A stretch of 64,000 bases of DNA from contig NZ_JAAXPW010000001.1 of the NCBI RefSeq assembly GCF_012396605.1, positions 124,001 to 188,000 of the forward strand. The letters run 5' to 3'. Position numbers and translations under genes: made by a program. This stretch comes from Ureibacillus thermosphaericus. GTDB taxonomy: Bacteria; Bacillota; Bacilli; Bacillales_A; Planococcaceae. Positions 1-7,603 of this stretch are shown here, one piece after another. The notes beneath the pieces are model-generated. The model was given only the letters and a program-made list of their open reading frames with translations. It was not told the DNA's origin and made no database searches. Each line of letters begins with the position of its first letter. Position 1 is the first letter of the stretch.

Positions 1-412
1 TAATACGTTCCTGAATGATTTTGTCACTTGCTTCTGCTTTTTCATTGGATAAACGTTGCAGACTTTTTCGTTGCGTTTCGATTAATTCATTCGTTTCAAT
101 TAAAGCTTTTCGGAGTGGATAGGAAACGTTTCGTTTAACAGTTAGCTCAGGCTCAGCCAATTGCTTTACATAATGTAATGTAGTGAATTCTTTTGATTTT
201 TCTACAATCATCCACCATAAGCTTATGAAAAAGCTGATAATGAACGTACCAATTACAATAATTGCAAAAAGCGGCAGCTCGTTATAATAATTTTCCCATA
301 TAGGACTCCAAGTTGTTTCATTTGGTACACCATATAATAAATAGAAAAGTCCAAAAAACATACCTAAAATAATCAGTGAAATCGTAAAGGTGCGGAATAT
401 CAGTGAAATCAT
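1..412 (-). CDS. liaS: LiaS-type sensor histidine kinase, N-terminal part (cut by window edge)
   Basis: The first 137 codons of a membrane sensor kinase can be read leftward from an ATG at 412. The fragment has two hydrophobic segments (about residues 5-23 and 38-62) with only a short extracellular loop, then the start of a charged cytoplasmic linker. That is the architecture of LiaS/VraS intramembrane-sensing kinases. The kinase core lies outside the window. The ATG overlaps the stop of the upstream LiaF gene as ATGA, so the two are translationally coupled. In the known system LiaS phosphorylates LiaR after cell-wall antibiotic damage and LiaF holds it inactive. The assignment rests on topology and operon context, not on catalytic motifs. 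Confidence 0.75.
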   Translation of the reverse strand, partial: MISLIFRTFTISLIILGMFFGLFYLLYGVPNETTWSPIWENYYNELPLFAIIVIGTFIISFFISLWWMIVEKSKEFTTLHYVKQLAEPELTVKRNVSYPLRKALIETNELIETQRKSLQRLSNEKAEASDKIIQERI

Positions 413-1092
413 TTCCGAATCACCTCCACATCCCCAAGCCAAGTAGCGACATGAATAACTAGTTTTCGTTTTGCTTCATTCGGGTCACCATCTTCAAAAA
501 CAAGCCGTTCATTCCACAATCTTTTCGGTGAATAATGCAATAATTTTGCCTCACCAATTAGAGCAGAATATTGAATGCGGAAAGGAATTTCATAAGGTAA
601 AATAATTTTTATTTTTCCTATCCCTTGGCGAATCGTTATTACAGAAGTACCTGCTGGTAAAATCGTTTCTGTCACATCAATCGTGTAATCGCCTAAAAAG
701 TTTTGGATTTGGATATCTTGCCATTTATAATTTTCCATTGGAATGGATGAGGTGTGTAGAAAATCATTTTTCTGAACTGTCCCTAATTCAAAGTCTTTTG
801 CTAATATGGTTACTTCTTTATGATGTTTTGTTAAATGTTTAAAGAGAATATAAATGATTACGCAGACGATAAAGAATCGCAAACTCCAAATGGTGATAAT
901 AGCTAAAAAGATAAAAAAAGCACCTAACCAAAAATACAGCTTTTTCTCTTTTACAAAACTTTTATAAAGAAGAAATGCACCAATAATTAGAAAGAAGGCA
1001 CCACCGTTATTGAAAATGGTTAGCTCCGCAAAAACAATAAGCAACATCATAATAAAAATGGTTGTTAACTGCTTCGTCGTCAAACTTTTCAA
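409..1092 (-). CDS. liaF: LiaF-type membrane inhibitor of the LiaRS stress system
   Basis: This 227-residue protein has an N-terminal half of about four membrane segments (residues 8-90) and a C-terminal beta-rich domain (about 115-227) typical of LiaF/VraT. In known systems LiaF represses LiaS until cell-wall stress occurs. I chose a TTG start at 1092 because a strong AAGGAGG lies seven bases upstream. An in-frame ATG at 1116 would place that Shine-Dalgarno inside the coding sequence. The stop overlaps the liaS start by four bases. The gene follows liaH, so the order is liaI-liaH-liaF-liaS, with no liaG equivalent between H and F as in B. subtilis. Confidence 0.82.
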   Translation of the reverse strand: MKSLTTKQLTTIFIMMLLIVFAELTIFNNGGAFFLIIGAFLLYKSFVKEKKLYFWLGAFFIFLAIITIWSLRFFIVCVIIYILFKHLTKHHKEVTILAKDFELGTVQKNDFLHTSSIPMENYKWQDIQIQNFLGDYTIDVTETILPAGTSVITIRQGIGKIKIILPYEIPFRIQYSALIGEAKLLHYSPKRLWNERLVFEDGDPNEAKRKLVIHVATWLGDVEVIRK

Positions 1093-1194
1093 CGTGGTTC
1101 CTCCTTCATGTTGCACGATAAATGTTTAATAATAATAAAGAAGGGAGATAATTCCCTTCTTAATTTCTCATCTTTTTCATTATAGCATGTTCGA

Positions 1195-1839
1195 TTATTC
1201 CTTTGATGAAAGTATCGATGTTTCATCGTTATTTTTGGTTGATTGTTGTTCTAATAGGGCTAAGCGAGTTTCGAGTTGAGTATATTCGTAGTTTTTCTCA
1301 ATTTTATTTGATAGTTGATCTATATAAGTTGATAGCTCATGGAAGTTCATATCTTCAGAATTTAATACACGATTCATCTTTACATTCGCTCGCACGACAT
1401 TTTCTTTCCCCATTAATTGCAATTGTCGAACTTTCATATCTTGAATCTTATGCTTCATCATTTCAAATTTTTGTTCTAATTGAATGACTTCCTCATTCGC
1501 TTGATTTAAGCTTTCTTGTAATGTCATTTGGCGGCTTTTGTAAGTTTCCACTTCTTGTGTCGCAAAGAGAATTAAATCTTCTTCACCGCTAGCTTTTGCT
1601 AACTCCAATTGATTTGTTCTTCTCTCCAGCATTTTGCCAGTTTCTTTTAAATTTTGTTCCAATTCTTCTTTTAATAATCTTTGTCTTTCTAATAGTTTCC
1701 CTGTTTGTTCTGTTTGTTTTTCAGCTTCGCGAATATATTGATTTAACATAGCAATTGGATTTTTCGCTTCTTTTTTGTCAAACAGTGCATGTAAATCTGC
1801 TTCTAATGTATAGCGGAAACGTTTTAATAAACTCATCAT
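1195..1839 (-). CDS. liaH: PspA/IM30 family membrane-stress protein LiaH
   Basis: The 214 residues are almost entirely charged alpha-helical coiled coil, beginning with the amphipathic N-terminal helix that marks PspA/LiaH proteins and followed by a Lys/Glu-rich helix over residues 25-200. Family members form large rings on the cytoplasmic face of the membrane and protect it under antibiotic or proton-leak stress. A GGAGAG Shine-Dalgarno sits seven bases before a double ATG. The gene lies 13 bases after the small membrane protein gene liaI, which in B. subtilis recruits LiaH to the membrane. The family call is firm; the LiaH name relies on the operon. Confidence 0.85.
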   Translation of the reverse strand: MMSLLKRFRYTLEADLHALFDKKEAKNPIAMLNQYIREAEKQTEQTGKLLERQRLLKEELEQNLKETGKMLERRTNQLELAKASGEEDLILFATQEVETYKSRQMTLQESLNQANEEVIQLEQKFEMMKHKIQDMKVRQLQLMGKENVVRANVKMNRVLNSEDMNFHELSTYIDQLSNKIEKNYEYTQLETRLALLEQQSTKNNDETSILSSKE

Positions 1840-1852
1840 TTAAAATCTCTCC

Positions 1853-2200
1853 TTATTTTGTAATTTTTGACCATTCATTTTCAAAGTTTGTGAAAGGATC
1901 ATCCTCTTCTTTGATAGGAAGTGTAATATCTTCATTTTTCCATTTTTTATATAGCGCATATAAGAGGACGATTGCTACAAGACCAACTAAAGCAGGGATA
2001 TTGGATACAGCCATCAATAATCCAATTAAACCAATGAATATCCAAATCACCTTGCTAAAAACAGAATTACTTTTAACGTAATAGTGCATTCCTAGGAATA
2101 CAAAAGCTAAGGCAAAAGCTAGCCCTAATAAAGGTCCTAATGTTCCAAGGATAATGAATACTAGAACCACTGCTGCAAGCAATAAGAGTAATTTTTTCAT
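1853..2200 (-). CDS. liaI: LiaI-like small membrane protein, first gene of the lia operon
   Basis: This 115-residue protein has two or three hydrophobic segments (about residues 5-45 and 55-80) and an acidic cytoplasmic tail. LiaI-type proteins anchor LiaH under the membrane. The second of two closely spaced ATG codons (2200) is preferred because GGAG ends seven bases upstream; the first ATG at 2206 is only one base from it. The gene heads the operon, and a LiaR/VraR-like direct repeat lies about 80 bases upstream. Sequence conservation in such small proteins is low, so the name depends on size, topology and its place before liaH. Confidence 0.65.
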   Translation of the reverse strand: MKKLLLLLAAVVLVFIILGTLGPLLGLAFALAFVFLGMHYYVKSNSVFSKVIWIFIGLIGLLMAVSNIPALVGLVAIVLLYALYKKWKNEDITLPIKEEDDPFTNFENEWSKITK

Positions 2201-2278
2201 TTTCATTCTCCTTTCTCGTTTGTACCTTAATGTTACAATGCATCACTATTTCTCAAAATGACCTTGAATTGTATTTTC

Positions 2279-2298
2279 GACTAAGACTCAAGACCGAG
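2279..2298 (-). promoter_or_regulatory. candidate LiaR/VraR-type operator upstream of liaI
   Basis: On the minus strand the site reads as two near-repeats, GTCTTGAGTC and GTCTTAGTC, within 20 bases. It lies about 80 bases before the liaI start. LiaR/VraR regulators bind paired AGTC/GACT half-sites upstream of liaI-type promoters, and the distance fits an activator. The core promoter downstream is not clear. Confidence 0.4.
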
Positions 2299-2370
2299 AT
2301 TTGGAATATAAAAATAGAAGAAAGATTTTATCGGAATTTGGCAAAAAAATATCGATAATTGGGACAAGGT

Positions 2371-2403
2371 TTGACAAAAAATTCAAAATCTTTCAATTAT
2401 AAT
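2371..2403 (+). promoter_or_regulatory. sirA promoter of Spo0A-activated type
   Basis: A perfect TTGACA (2371-2376) and a perfect TATAAT (2398-2403) are separated by 21 bases rather than 17. Spo0A-activated sigma-A promoters such as spoIIG have the same overlong spacing, with a 0A box over the -35 region. Here TTTGACAAAA overlaps the -35 and is a partial match to the 0A box TTTGTCGAAA. The Spo0A link is inferred from this arrangement. Confidence 0.45.
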
Positions 2404-2427
2404 GAGGTTAGGAAGGAGGACAGGCAG

Positions 2428-2853
2428 ATGAGAATATATTCAATATTCATCATAAAAAAACAATATCAATCATTCGTTTTTGGAAGGGAAAGAATGCTGT
2501 TAGAAATGGTTGCAAAAATAGATGATCAACAGGAGTCCTCTGCAAGAAAACAATTAAGTTATCTATGTGAACCAATTGAAGGGGATGTAGAGGGAAAAAT
2601 TTATCAGCATCTTCAAAAATGTTTTCCTGAAATGCATTGGATGGATGATTACTTAGGGTTTGAACATAAATTAAAAGGCCGAATTAAAATTAAAGTGTTC
2701 GAATATTATATTGAAGCCATTTGTGAAGGATCGCGAATGCTTGATTTAGATTTGTTCCAAAGTTTAAGCCAAATGAATGATTCTTTTCTTGCATTTAATA
2801 AAGAGGAACATGAATGTGGTTGGTTAAAGCCGGTGAAATATGCGTCGTATTAG
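2428..2853 (+). CDS. sirA: SirA, sporulation inhibitor of DNA replication
   Basis: This 141-residue protein begins with the beta-strand and FGRE motif (residues 1-17) that is characteristic of SirA (YneE), a small protein that binds DnaA domain I and blocks new replication rounds in cells committed to sporulation. The length matches the family (about 148). The start is the ATG at 2428, preceded by GGAAGGAGG with nine bases of spacing; upstream in-frame starts lack such a site. In B. subtilis the next gene is yneF. Here yneF is found 4.2 kb further on, after the PHB cluster. Expression is probably Spo0A-dependent, as the promoter suggests. Confidence 0.78.
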   Translation: MRIYSIFIIKKQYQSFVFGRERMLLEMVAKIDDQQESSARKQLSYLCEPIEGDVEGKIYQHLQKCFPEMHWMDDYLGFEHKLKGRIKIKVFEYYIEAICEGSRMLDLDLFQSLSQMNDSFLAFNKEEHECGWLKPVKYASY

Positions 2854-2864
2854 AATGAAATGAA

Positions 2865-2897
2865 AAACCCTGTTGGCAACATGGGACAACAGGGTTT
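2865..2897 (-). terminator. terminator after phaP, facing sirA
   Basis: A perfect 11-bp inverted repeat (AAACCCTGTTG and its complement) encloses an 11-base loop. On the minus strand it is followed by five T residues, which fits termination of phaQ-phaP transcripts. The plus-strand side has no T tract, so it would be weak for sirA. Confidence 0.7.
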
Positions 2898-2961
2898 CAA
2901 TGGGGAGTTAGGGGATTTTTTTAATTAAAAGGGGATTTAACTATAAGTTTAGTAGGAAAAA

Positions 2962-3456
2962 TTATTCTGCAACTGCCAACAATTTTTTATGAGTTTCTTT
3001 TAATTGATTAGCAATTTCTTCAATTTTATTTAATGTTTCAATGCGTTCTTGTTTTTGTTGCTCGATTGCTTGTTGAAGTGTTATTTCGATTTGTTTTTGC
3101 GCATTTGTAAATAAATCAAGAAGTGCGTTGTTTGGTTTCCAAGCTAAATTTTGTGCTTTGTCTGTAATTTCTTGAACGCTTTCCAACCATTTCGAAATGT
3201 CATCGAATTGACCTTCTTTACCTAATTCTTTGAAGCTATTTTCAAGTCTTTCTTGCCATTCTCTTGAAGCTTTTCTCCCTTCTTCTTCAATGGCATTAAT
3301 GGCATTTACGGAAGATTCAATAAATTCCTTTTGTACGTTAAATGTTTGTAGAGCTCTTTTTTCAAAGTCTTCTTGGACTTTTTCAATCGTCTTTAAGCTA
3401 TTTACCCAGCTGTCCCATACTAAATCTACACCTTTTGCAAGTTGCTCTTTTGCCAT
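2962..3456 (-). CDS. phaP: phasin PhaP, PHB granule surface protein
   Basis: This 164-residue, almost wholly alpha-helical amphipathic protein lacks transmembrane segments and is rich in Glu, Lys and Gln. It matches the Bacillus-type phasin that coats poly-3-hydroxybutyrate granules. The start at 3456 has AAAGGAGG ten bases upstream; an earlier in-frame ATG at 3561 would overlap the end of phaQ and lacks such a site. It lies downstream of phaQ on the minus strand, divergent from phaRBC, the same arrangement as in Bacillus megaterium. PhaQ is known to repress phaP and to release it when PHB is present. Confidence 0.85.
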   Translation of the reverse strand: MAKEQLAKGVDLVWDSWVNSLKTIEKVQEDFEKRALQTFNVQKEFIESSVNAINAIEEEGRKASREWQERLENSFKELGKEGQFDDISKWLESVQEITDKAQNLAWKPNNALLDLFTNAQKQIEITLQQAIEQQKQERIETLNKIEEIANQLKETHKKLLAVAE

Positions 3457-3532
3457 TACTTGATTTCCTCCTTTAATGTAAGCAGACTTTAAATTTATAA
3501 TGAATGCATTTTCATGCATTACATCCAAAAAT

Positions 3533-4102
3533 TTAAGATTGTGGTTGCTCTTCTGGTGCATTGGAACTTTGTGCTTTTGTTTTGCGAGTACGAGTGGATT
3601 TAGGTTTTGTCGTGGATGCTGTGGATTTTGCTTTCGTTGAAGTGGTTTTCGTAGATGTTTTTTCTTTGGTTGGTACGTCTGTTGTTTGAGGAGTTGCTGC
3701 GAATTGTTCTTCTAATCGTTTCGATGTCGTATTTGGTGTGAAAAATGGATTATATAAATTGAAAAATTGATTTAATAAACGTTGATATTCACTTAAAGAA
3801 TTAGCCCACATATCTAAATATTTTTCGCCAGCTTCTGTAATGGAATAAATGCGTTTTGCTGGTCCTCCAGAACTTGTATCCCAAACAGAAGTTACTAAAT
3901 TCTCTTTTTCAAGCTGTCTTAATAGGCGATAAAAATTTCCGTGATCCAATGATTCAATTCCAAACTTTGTAATTTTCTCCATCAGTTCATAACCATGAGT
4001 GTTAAATTCACGTAAATGTAACAACATGATGGGGATTAAAAAGTTTTTTGGCGCTCCAATACTTGGACTTTTCGGTTTCTTTTTTTCATCTTTCGATACC
4101 AA
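3533..4102 (-). CDS. phaQ: PhaQ, PHB-responsive PadR-type repressor with a basic Thr/Lys tail
   Basis: Residues 15-105 form a PadR-like winged helix, including the LDHGNFYRLLRQLEKENLV recognition segment. PhaQ repressors bind the phaQ-phaP promoter and are released by PHB. The 189 residues include a 45-residue C-terminal tail (about 140-185) of Thr, Lys, Ser and Ala repeats that resembles the DNA-binding tails of histone-like proteins. As I recall it, PhaQ of B. megaterium is nearer 145 residues, so the tail looks like an addition. The start is TTG at 4102 with a GGGCGGTG-like Shine-Dalgarno. Perfect TGTAA/TTACA and ACAT/ATGT palindromes overlap its own promoter, as expected for autorepression. 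Confidence 0.85.
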   Translation of the reverse strand: MVSKDEKKKPKSPSIGAPKNFLIPIMLLHLREFNTHGYELMEKITKFGIESLDHGNFYRLLRQLEKENLVTSVWDTSSGGPAKRIYSITEAGEKYLDMWANSLSEYQRLLNQFFNLYNPFFTPNTTSKRLEEQFAATPQTTDVPTKEKTSTKTTSTKAKSTASTTKPKSTRTRKTKAQSSNAPEEQPQS

Positions 4103-4137
4103 TATTTTTACACCGCCCTCTGATATTTACTTATATA

Positions 4138-4169
4138 TGTAATTTACACATAGATGTATTTGTTGTCAA
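4138..4169 (-). promoter_or_regulatory. phaQ-phaP promoter with overlapping palindromic operator
   Basis: Reading leftward, TTGACA (4169-4164) and TAAATT (4146-4141) are separated by exactly 17 bases. Two short palindromes overlap the spacer and -10: ACATCTATGT, and TGTAA-T-TTACA at 4138-4148. PadR-family repressors typically bind ATGT/ACAT palindromes, so this is the best candidate PhaQ operator. Confidence 0.55.
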
Positions 4170-4312
4170 CTGTTTTTGTTTGAAATTATTTATTTTATTA
4201 CAAAAAATTCATAAATTTGTAAATTTTTCATAAGAATGAAATTTCTGCATAAATAATATATTGAAATATGTTATGAAAAAAATAAAAAGATTTGTAGAGG
4301 AGATGATCTTCG

Positions 4313-4765
4313 TTGACCCAATCAACCTTTGATGTTTTTTCTTTATGGAAAGAAATCTATAACAAAACAGAAAGTGCATGGCATGATGCCATTCAAGAAA
4401 CACTAGAGAAAAAATCTTTTGCTGAAAGTTTAGGACAAATTCAAAGTCAATATGTTCAATTTCAAGAACTTGTCAATAAAATGACGGAAAGCTATTTAAA
4501 ACAAACAAATATACCATCACGTGATGAAATTGCCAATGTGGCTTCCCTCATTATTGATGTTGATTCAAAAATTGATCAATTGGAAGATGAAATAGATGAG
4601 AAAGAAGAGCGCTTAGTAAAAGAAATGGATGCTCTGAAAAAATCCGTTTCTTCATTAGAAAAGAAACTCGATAAGGTCATTGAATTATTAAATAAGTCGA
4701 TTGAATCAATAGCAGACTCAAATGCTACTGTAGCGGCAACAGCAAACAAAACGGTTTCAAAATAA
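4313..4765 (+). CDS. phaR: PhaR subunit of class IV PHA synthase
   Basis: The 150-residue helical protein starts with a conserved aromatic segment (residues 5-25) and continues as coiled coil (about 85-130). PhaR is the non-catalytic partner that class IV PhaC needs to polymerise 3-hydroxybutyryl-CoA. The TTG start at 4313 follows GAGGAG by ten bases. It is the first gene of phaR-phaB-phaC, diverging from phaQ-phaP across a 210-base AT-rich region. Identity is firmly supported by the phaB and phaC neighbours. The last 20 residues are low-complexity Ala/Thr/Asn. Confidence 0.88.
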   Translation: MTQSTFDVFSLWKEIYNKTESAWHDAIQETLEKKSFAESLGQIQSQYVQFQELVNKMTESYLKQTNIPSRDEIANVASLIIDVDSKIDQLEDEIDEKEERLVKEMDALKKSVSSLEKKLDKVIELLNKSIESIADSNATVAATANKTVSK

Positions 4766-4804
4766 TCTTTATATAAAAATATATTCAGAAAGGGAGACTG
4801 TTTT

Positions 4805-5584
4805 ATGACAACTACAGTATTTGAAGTAGAACAAGTGAATTCATTAAAACCATTGGAAGGAAAAGTGGCAATTGTAACTGGTGCATCCCGTGGAATTGGT
4901 GCAGAGATTGCTAAGGTGTTAGCCAGAAATGGTGCAACGGTTATTGGCACATATAATAACAGCCCAAAACAAATTGAAGATGTTGCGAAAGTAATTGAAG
5001 AAGAAGGCGGCAAATTCCATGCCCTTCAAGCGGATGTATCCGTTTTTGATGATACTGAAAAACTAGCAGCAGAAGTAATAGAGAAGTTTGGAAAAATTGA
5101 TATTTTAATAAACAATGCAGGAATTACAAAAGATCGAACATTTAAAAATATGTCAAAAGAAGACTGGGATGCCGTAATCAATGTAAACTTAAATGGTGTG
5201 TTCAATGCAACGAAATCAGTCATCCAACATATGTTAGAGCAAAATTATGGCCGCATTGTAACGATTAGCTCCATCGTAGGCCAAGCTGGTGCGTTTGGAC
5301 AAACTAACTATTCAGCGACAAAAGCAGGGATTTTAGGTTTTACGAAATCTTTAGCATTAGAAACTGCTTCCAAAGGTATTACCGTGAATGCAGTGTGCCC
5401 TGGATACATCGGAACGGAAATGGTGGCTGCTATGCCGGAAAAAGTACTGAATAATATTGTAGAAAAAGTTCCAATGAAACGATTAGGACTGCCGAGCGAA
5501 GTTGCTCAAGCGGTGTTATATCTTGTTCAAGCAGACTATGTAACAGGTCAAGCGATTGCTGTAAACGGTGGTCTATATATGTAA
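4805..5584 (+). CDS. phaB: acetoacetyl-CoA reductase PhaB (NADPH-dependent SDR)
   Basis: This is a 259-residue short-chain dehydrogenase with TGASRGIG at about residues 25-32, an NNAG motif, a catalytic Ser (SSIVG) and YSATK. PhaB reduces acetoacetyl-CoA to (R)-3-hydroxybutyryl-CoA, the monomer used by the PhaR-PhaC synthase. FabG proteins have the same fold; the PHB assignment rests on its place between phaR and phaC. About 15 extra residues precede the Rossmann core. A GGGAG Shine-Dalgarno lies upstream of the ATG. The gap to phaR is 39 bases and to phaC 35, so the three form one operon. Confidence 0.9.
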   Translation: MTTTVFEVEQVNSLKPLEGKVAIVTGASRGIGAEIAKVLARNGATVIGTYNNSPKQIEDVAKVIEEEGGKFHALQADVSVFDDTEKLAAEVIEKFGKIDILINNAGITKDRTFKNMSKEDWDAVINVNLNGVFNATKSVIQHMLEQNYGRIVTISSIVGQAGAFGQTNYSATKAGILGFTKSLALETASKGITVNAVCPGYIGTEMVAAMPEKVLNNIVEKVPMKRLGLPSEVAQAVLYLVQADYVTGQAIAVNGGLYM

Positions 5585-5619
5585 ATCGTTTAATTGGAAC
5601 AATTGTTGGGAGGGATTTT

Positions 5620-6705
5620 GTGGTTACTGTTGATACAACACCATTAAAAGAATGGTTTGAAAGTTTGCCTAAAAACAAAGATTTCGAAAAATTGCAACGT
5701 TTCAATAAAGTATTATTTACCGATCCAGAACCTCAAGTGGGTCAAACGCCAAAAGAAATTATCTGGACAAAAAATAAAGCGAAATTATATCGTTATCAGC
5801 CAAATAAAGTAAAAACGAATAAAGTGCCAATTTTAATGATTTATGCACTCATTAATAAACCTTATATATTAGATTTGTACCCTGGGAATAGTTTTATAGA
5901 GTATTTAACAGACCGCGGCCATGATGTATATTTACTAGATTGGGGTACGGCTGGTTTCGAGGACCGCCATATGAAATTAGAAGATTATATTGTTGATTAT
6001 ATACCACGGGCTGTAAAAAAAGTGCTAAAACATTCTGGCGCAAAAGAAATCACGATGTTTGGGTATTGCATGGGCGGAACGATGACGGCGATTTTTACTG
6101 CTCTTTATCAAAAGAAATTGCCGATTCGCAATGTAGTCTTGTTAACAAGTCCAATTGATTTCGAAGATGCCGGACTTTATACAAATTGGTTAGATAAACG
6201 CTACTTCAAATTAGATAATATTGTAGAAACTTTCGGAAATGTACCGTTTGAATTCATTGATTTTGGTAATAAATTATTAAATCCACTTTCAAATACTGTA
6301 GGTGTTTACGTCAATGTTGCTTCTAATATTGAAAATGAAGAGAAAATTTTAAACTGGAAGCTAATGCAAAAATGGCTAAATGATGGTGTGCCATTTCCGG
6401 GTGAGGCATATCGCCAATGGATACGCAATTTTTACCAAGAAAACAAATTGATTAACGATGAATTAGAAGTTCGTGGTGAAAGAGTATTATTGTCAAACAT
6501 TACAGCGAACTTATTAAATATTGTTGCCACTCGCGATAATATTGTGTTACCGCAACAAATTGAACCGTTGAATGATAAAGTCTCCAGCAAAAATAAAACA
6601 TTGCATGTTGTTAATGCAGGACACGTTTCGGTTATTACTGGTAAACGCGCCGTAGCTGAAAACTATCCATTTATTGAACAATGGATTACTGAAAATTCGA
6701 AATAA
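5620..6705 (+). CDS. phaC: class IV poly(3-hydroxyalkanoate) synthase catalytic subunit PhaC
   Basis: This 361-residue alpha/beta-hydrolase polymerase carries the lipase-like box GYCMGG with nucleophile Cys150, plus Asp306 and His335 as the rest of the triad. The length matches class III/IV PhaC (about 360). With PhaR it polymerises (R)-3-hydroxybutyryl-CoA into PHB on nascent granules. The start is GTG at 5620 after GGGAGGG. A strong hairpin terminator follows at 6727. No PHB depolymerase gene is seen nearby. Confidence 0.93.
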   Translation: MVTVDTTPLKEWFESLPKNKDFEKLQRFNKVLFTDPEPQVGQTPKEIIWTKNKAKLYRYQPNKVKTNKVPILMIYALINKPYILDLYPGNSFIEYLTDRGHDVYLLDWGTAGFEDRHMKLEDYIVDYIPRAVKKVLKHSGAKEITMFGYCMGGTMTAIFTALYQKKLPIRNVVLLTSPIDFEDAGLYTNWLDKRYFKLDNIVETFGNVPFEFIDFGNKLLNPLSNTVGVYVNVASNIENEEKILNWKLMQKWLNDGVPFPGEAYRQWIRNFYQENKLINDELEVRGERVLLSNITANLLNIVATRDNIVLPQQIEPLNDKVSSKNKTLHVVNAGHVSVITGKRAVAENYPFIEQWITENSK

Positions 6706-6726
6706 CGAATTTTGAATGATCACAGC

Positions 6727-6784
6727 ATCCGAACAATATTTGAAACTCTAGTACAGAGAGTTTCAAATAAGTTCGGATTTTTTT
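6727..6784 (+). terminator. terminator of the phaRBC operon
   Basis: A long interrupted hairpin (outer ATCCGAAC/GTTCGGAT arms, inner ATTTGAAACTCT/AGAGTTTCAAAT arms) is followed by a T run. It ends the phaRBC transcript before yneF. Confidence 0.9.
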
Positions 6785-7009
6785 GAGTTGGAAAAGGTAT
6801 CATTTTAATAAAGTATGAAAATTAAAAATATTTTATTTTGGAAAAATATCTTTATATTATAGAGGAATTTGGTTAAAATACATAAGGTATGTAAAGTGTA
6901 TGGGTTTAGAAAAATTCGGGAAAAACTAGAATCGCTGTTATGAATAGTGTATAATCCATCGTGGAGAGTAAAGTTTTTCTCGGGAAAAGTTGAGAGGGAG
7001 GTAAGTATT

Positions 7010-7237
7010 TTGGAAACTTGGCTAGCGATATTATTAATTATTGTTGCGTTAGTAGCTGGCGTTGCGTTAGGATTCTTCCTAGCTCGTCAATCAATGATGA
7101 AATATTTAAAAGAAAACCCACCAATTAATGAACAAATGATTCGTGTAATGATGGCACAAATGGGCCGTAAACCATCTGAAAAACAAGTTCGTCAAATGAT
7201 GGCTCAATTAAATAAAATTCAAGAAAAACAAAAATAA
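7010..7237 (+). CDS. yneF: YneF family (UPF0154) small membrane protein
   Basis: The 75-residue protein has one N-terminal transmembrane helix (residues 3-24) and a conserved cytoplasmic tail with [18 protein letters not shown], the signature of the YneF family. Its function is unknown. I selected the TTG at 7010 because GGGAGG lies eight bases upstream and the resulting length matches B. subtilis YneF (72). In B. subtilis it follows sirA directly; here the five-gene pha cluster intervenes. A terminator follows at once. Confidence 0.85.
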   Translation: METWLAILLIIVALVAGVALGFFLARQSMMKYLKENPPINEQMIRVMMAQMGRKPSEKQVRQMMAQLNKIQEKQK

Positions 7238-7243
7238 TCATAC

Positions 7244-7290
7244 AAGGTTGTCCTGTATCGGAATTTTTCTGGAAAGGGATAACCTTTTTT
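7244..7290 (+). terminator. terminator after yneF
   Basis: AAGGTT-GTCC pairs with GGGAT-AACCTT around a long loop and is followed by six T residues. Confidence 0.65.
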
Positions 7291-7500
7291 ATTGTGGATT
7301 GATGAGGTTTATGCATTGGTCATAGTGTATTTGCTATTGAGGAAATATATGCAAATATGACTGTAATTCCACGTGTGAGATTTTGCAGAGTTGATGAGAC
7401 AAGTGCATTAGCTGATGGATTTTCTACATATGATGAGAAATATTCATAAAAAAGGTAATTAATGCACTAACCCCATTTATAATGGCGCTGGATTTTTAAA
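7291..7500. other. intergenic stretch with a short open remnant, no supported gene
   Basis: Between the yneF terminator and the next hairpin the plus strand is open for about 48 codons (roughly 7303-7449) in one frame. It lacks a Shine-Dalgarno-backed start and matches no family I recognise. It may be the end of a decayed gene or chance. Confidence 0.3.
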
Positions 7501-7545
7501 CAAGCCCTCACTAAATGCTTTATCAATTGAGGGCTTGGTTTTATT
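7501..7545. terminator. hairpin, probably terminator for yqkD or bidirectional
   Basis: A perfect 10-bp stem, CAAGCCCTCA/TGAGGGCTTG, has a 17-base loop. A T-rich stretch follows on the plus strand and a weaker one on the minus strand. It sits downstream of the minus-strand hydrolase gene. Confidence 0.6.
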
Positions 7546-7603
7546 TGTCCAAATGATAAACAAAAGAAATATAGAAAAAGAATTTAATGCTATTCAAAGC
7601 TCT

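Noticed and set aside
7291-7500. Short open stretch between yneF and yqkD as a gene
   Set aside because: There is no start with a ribosome site and no recognisable similarity; kept only as a note on the gap.
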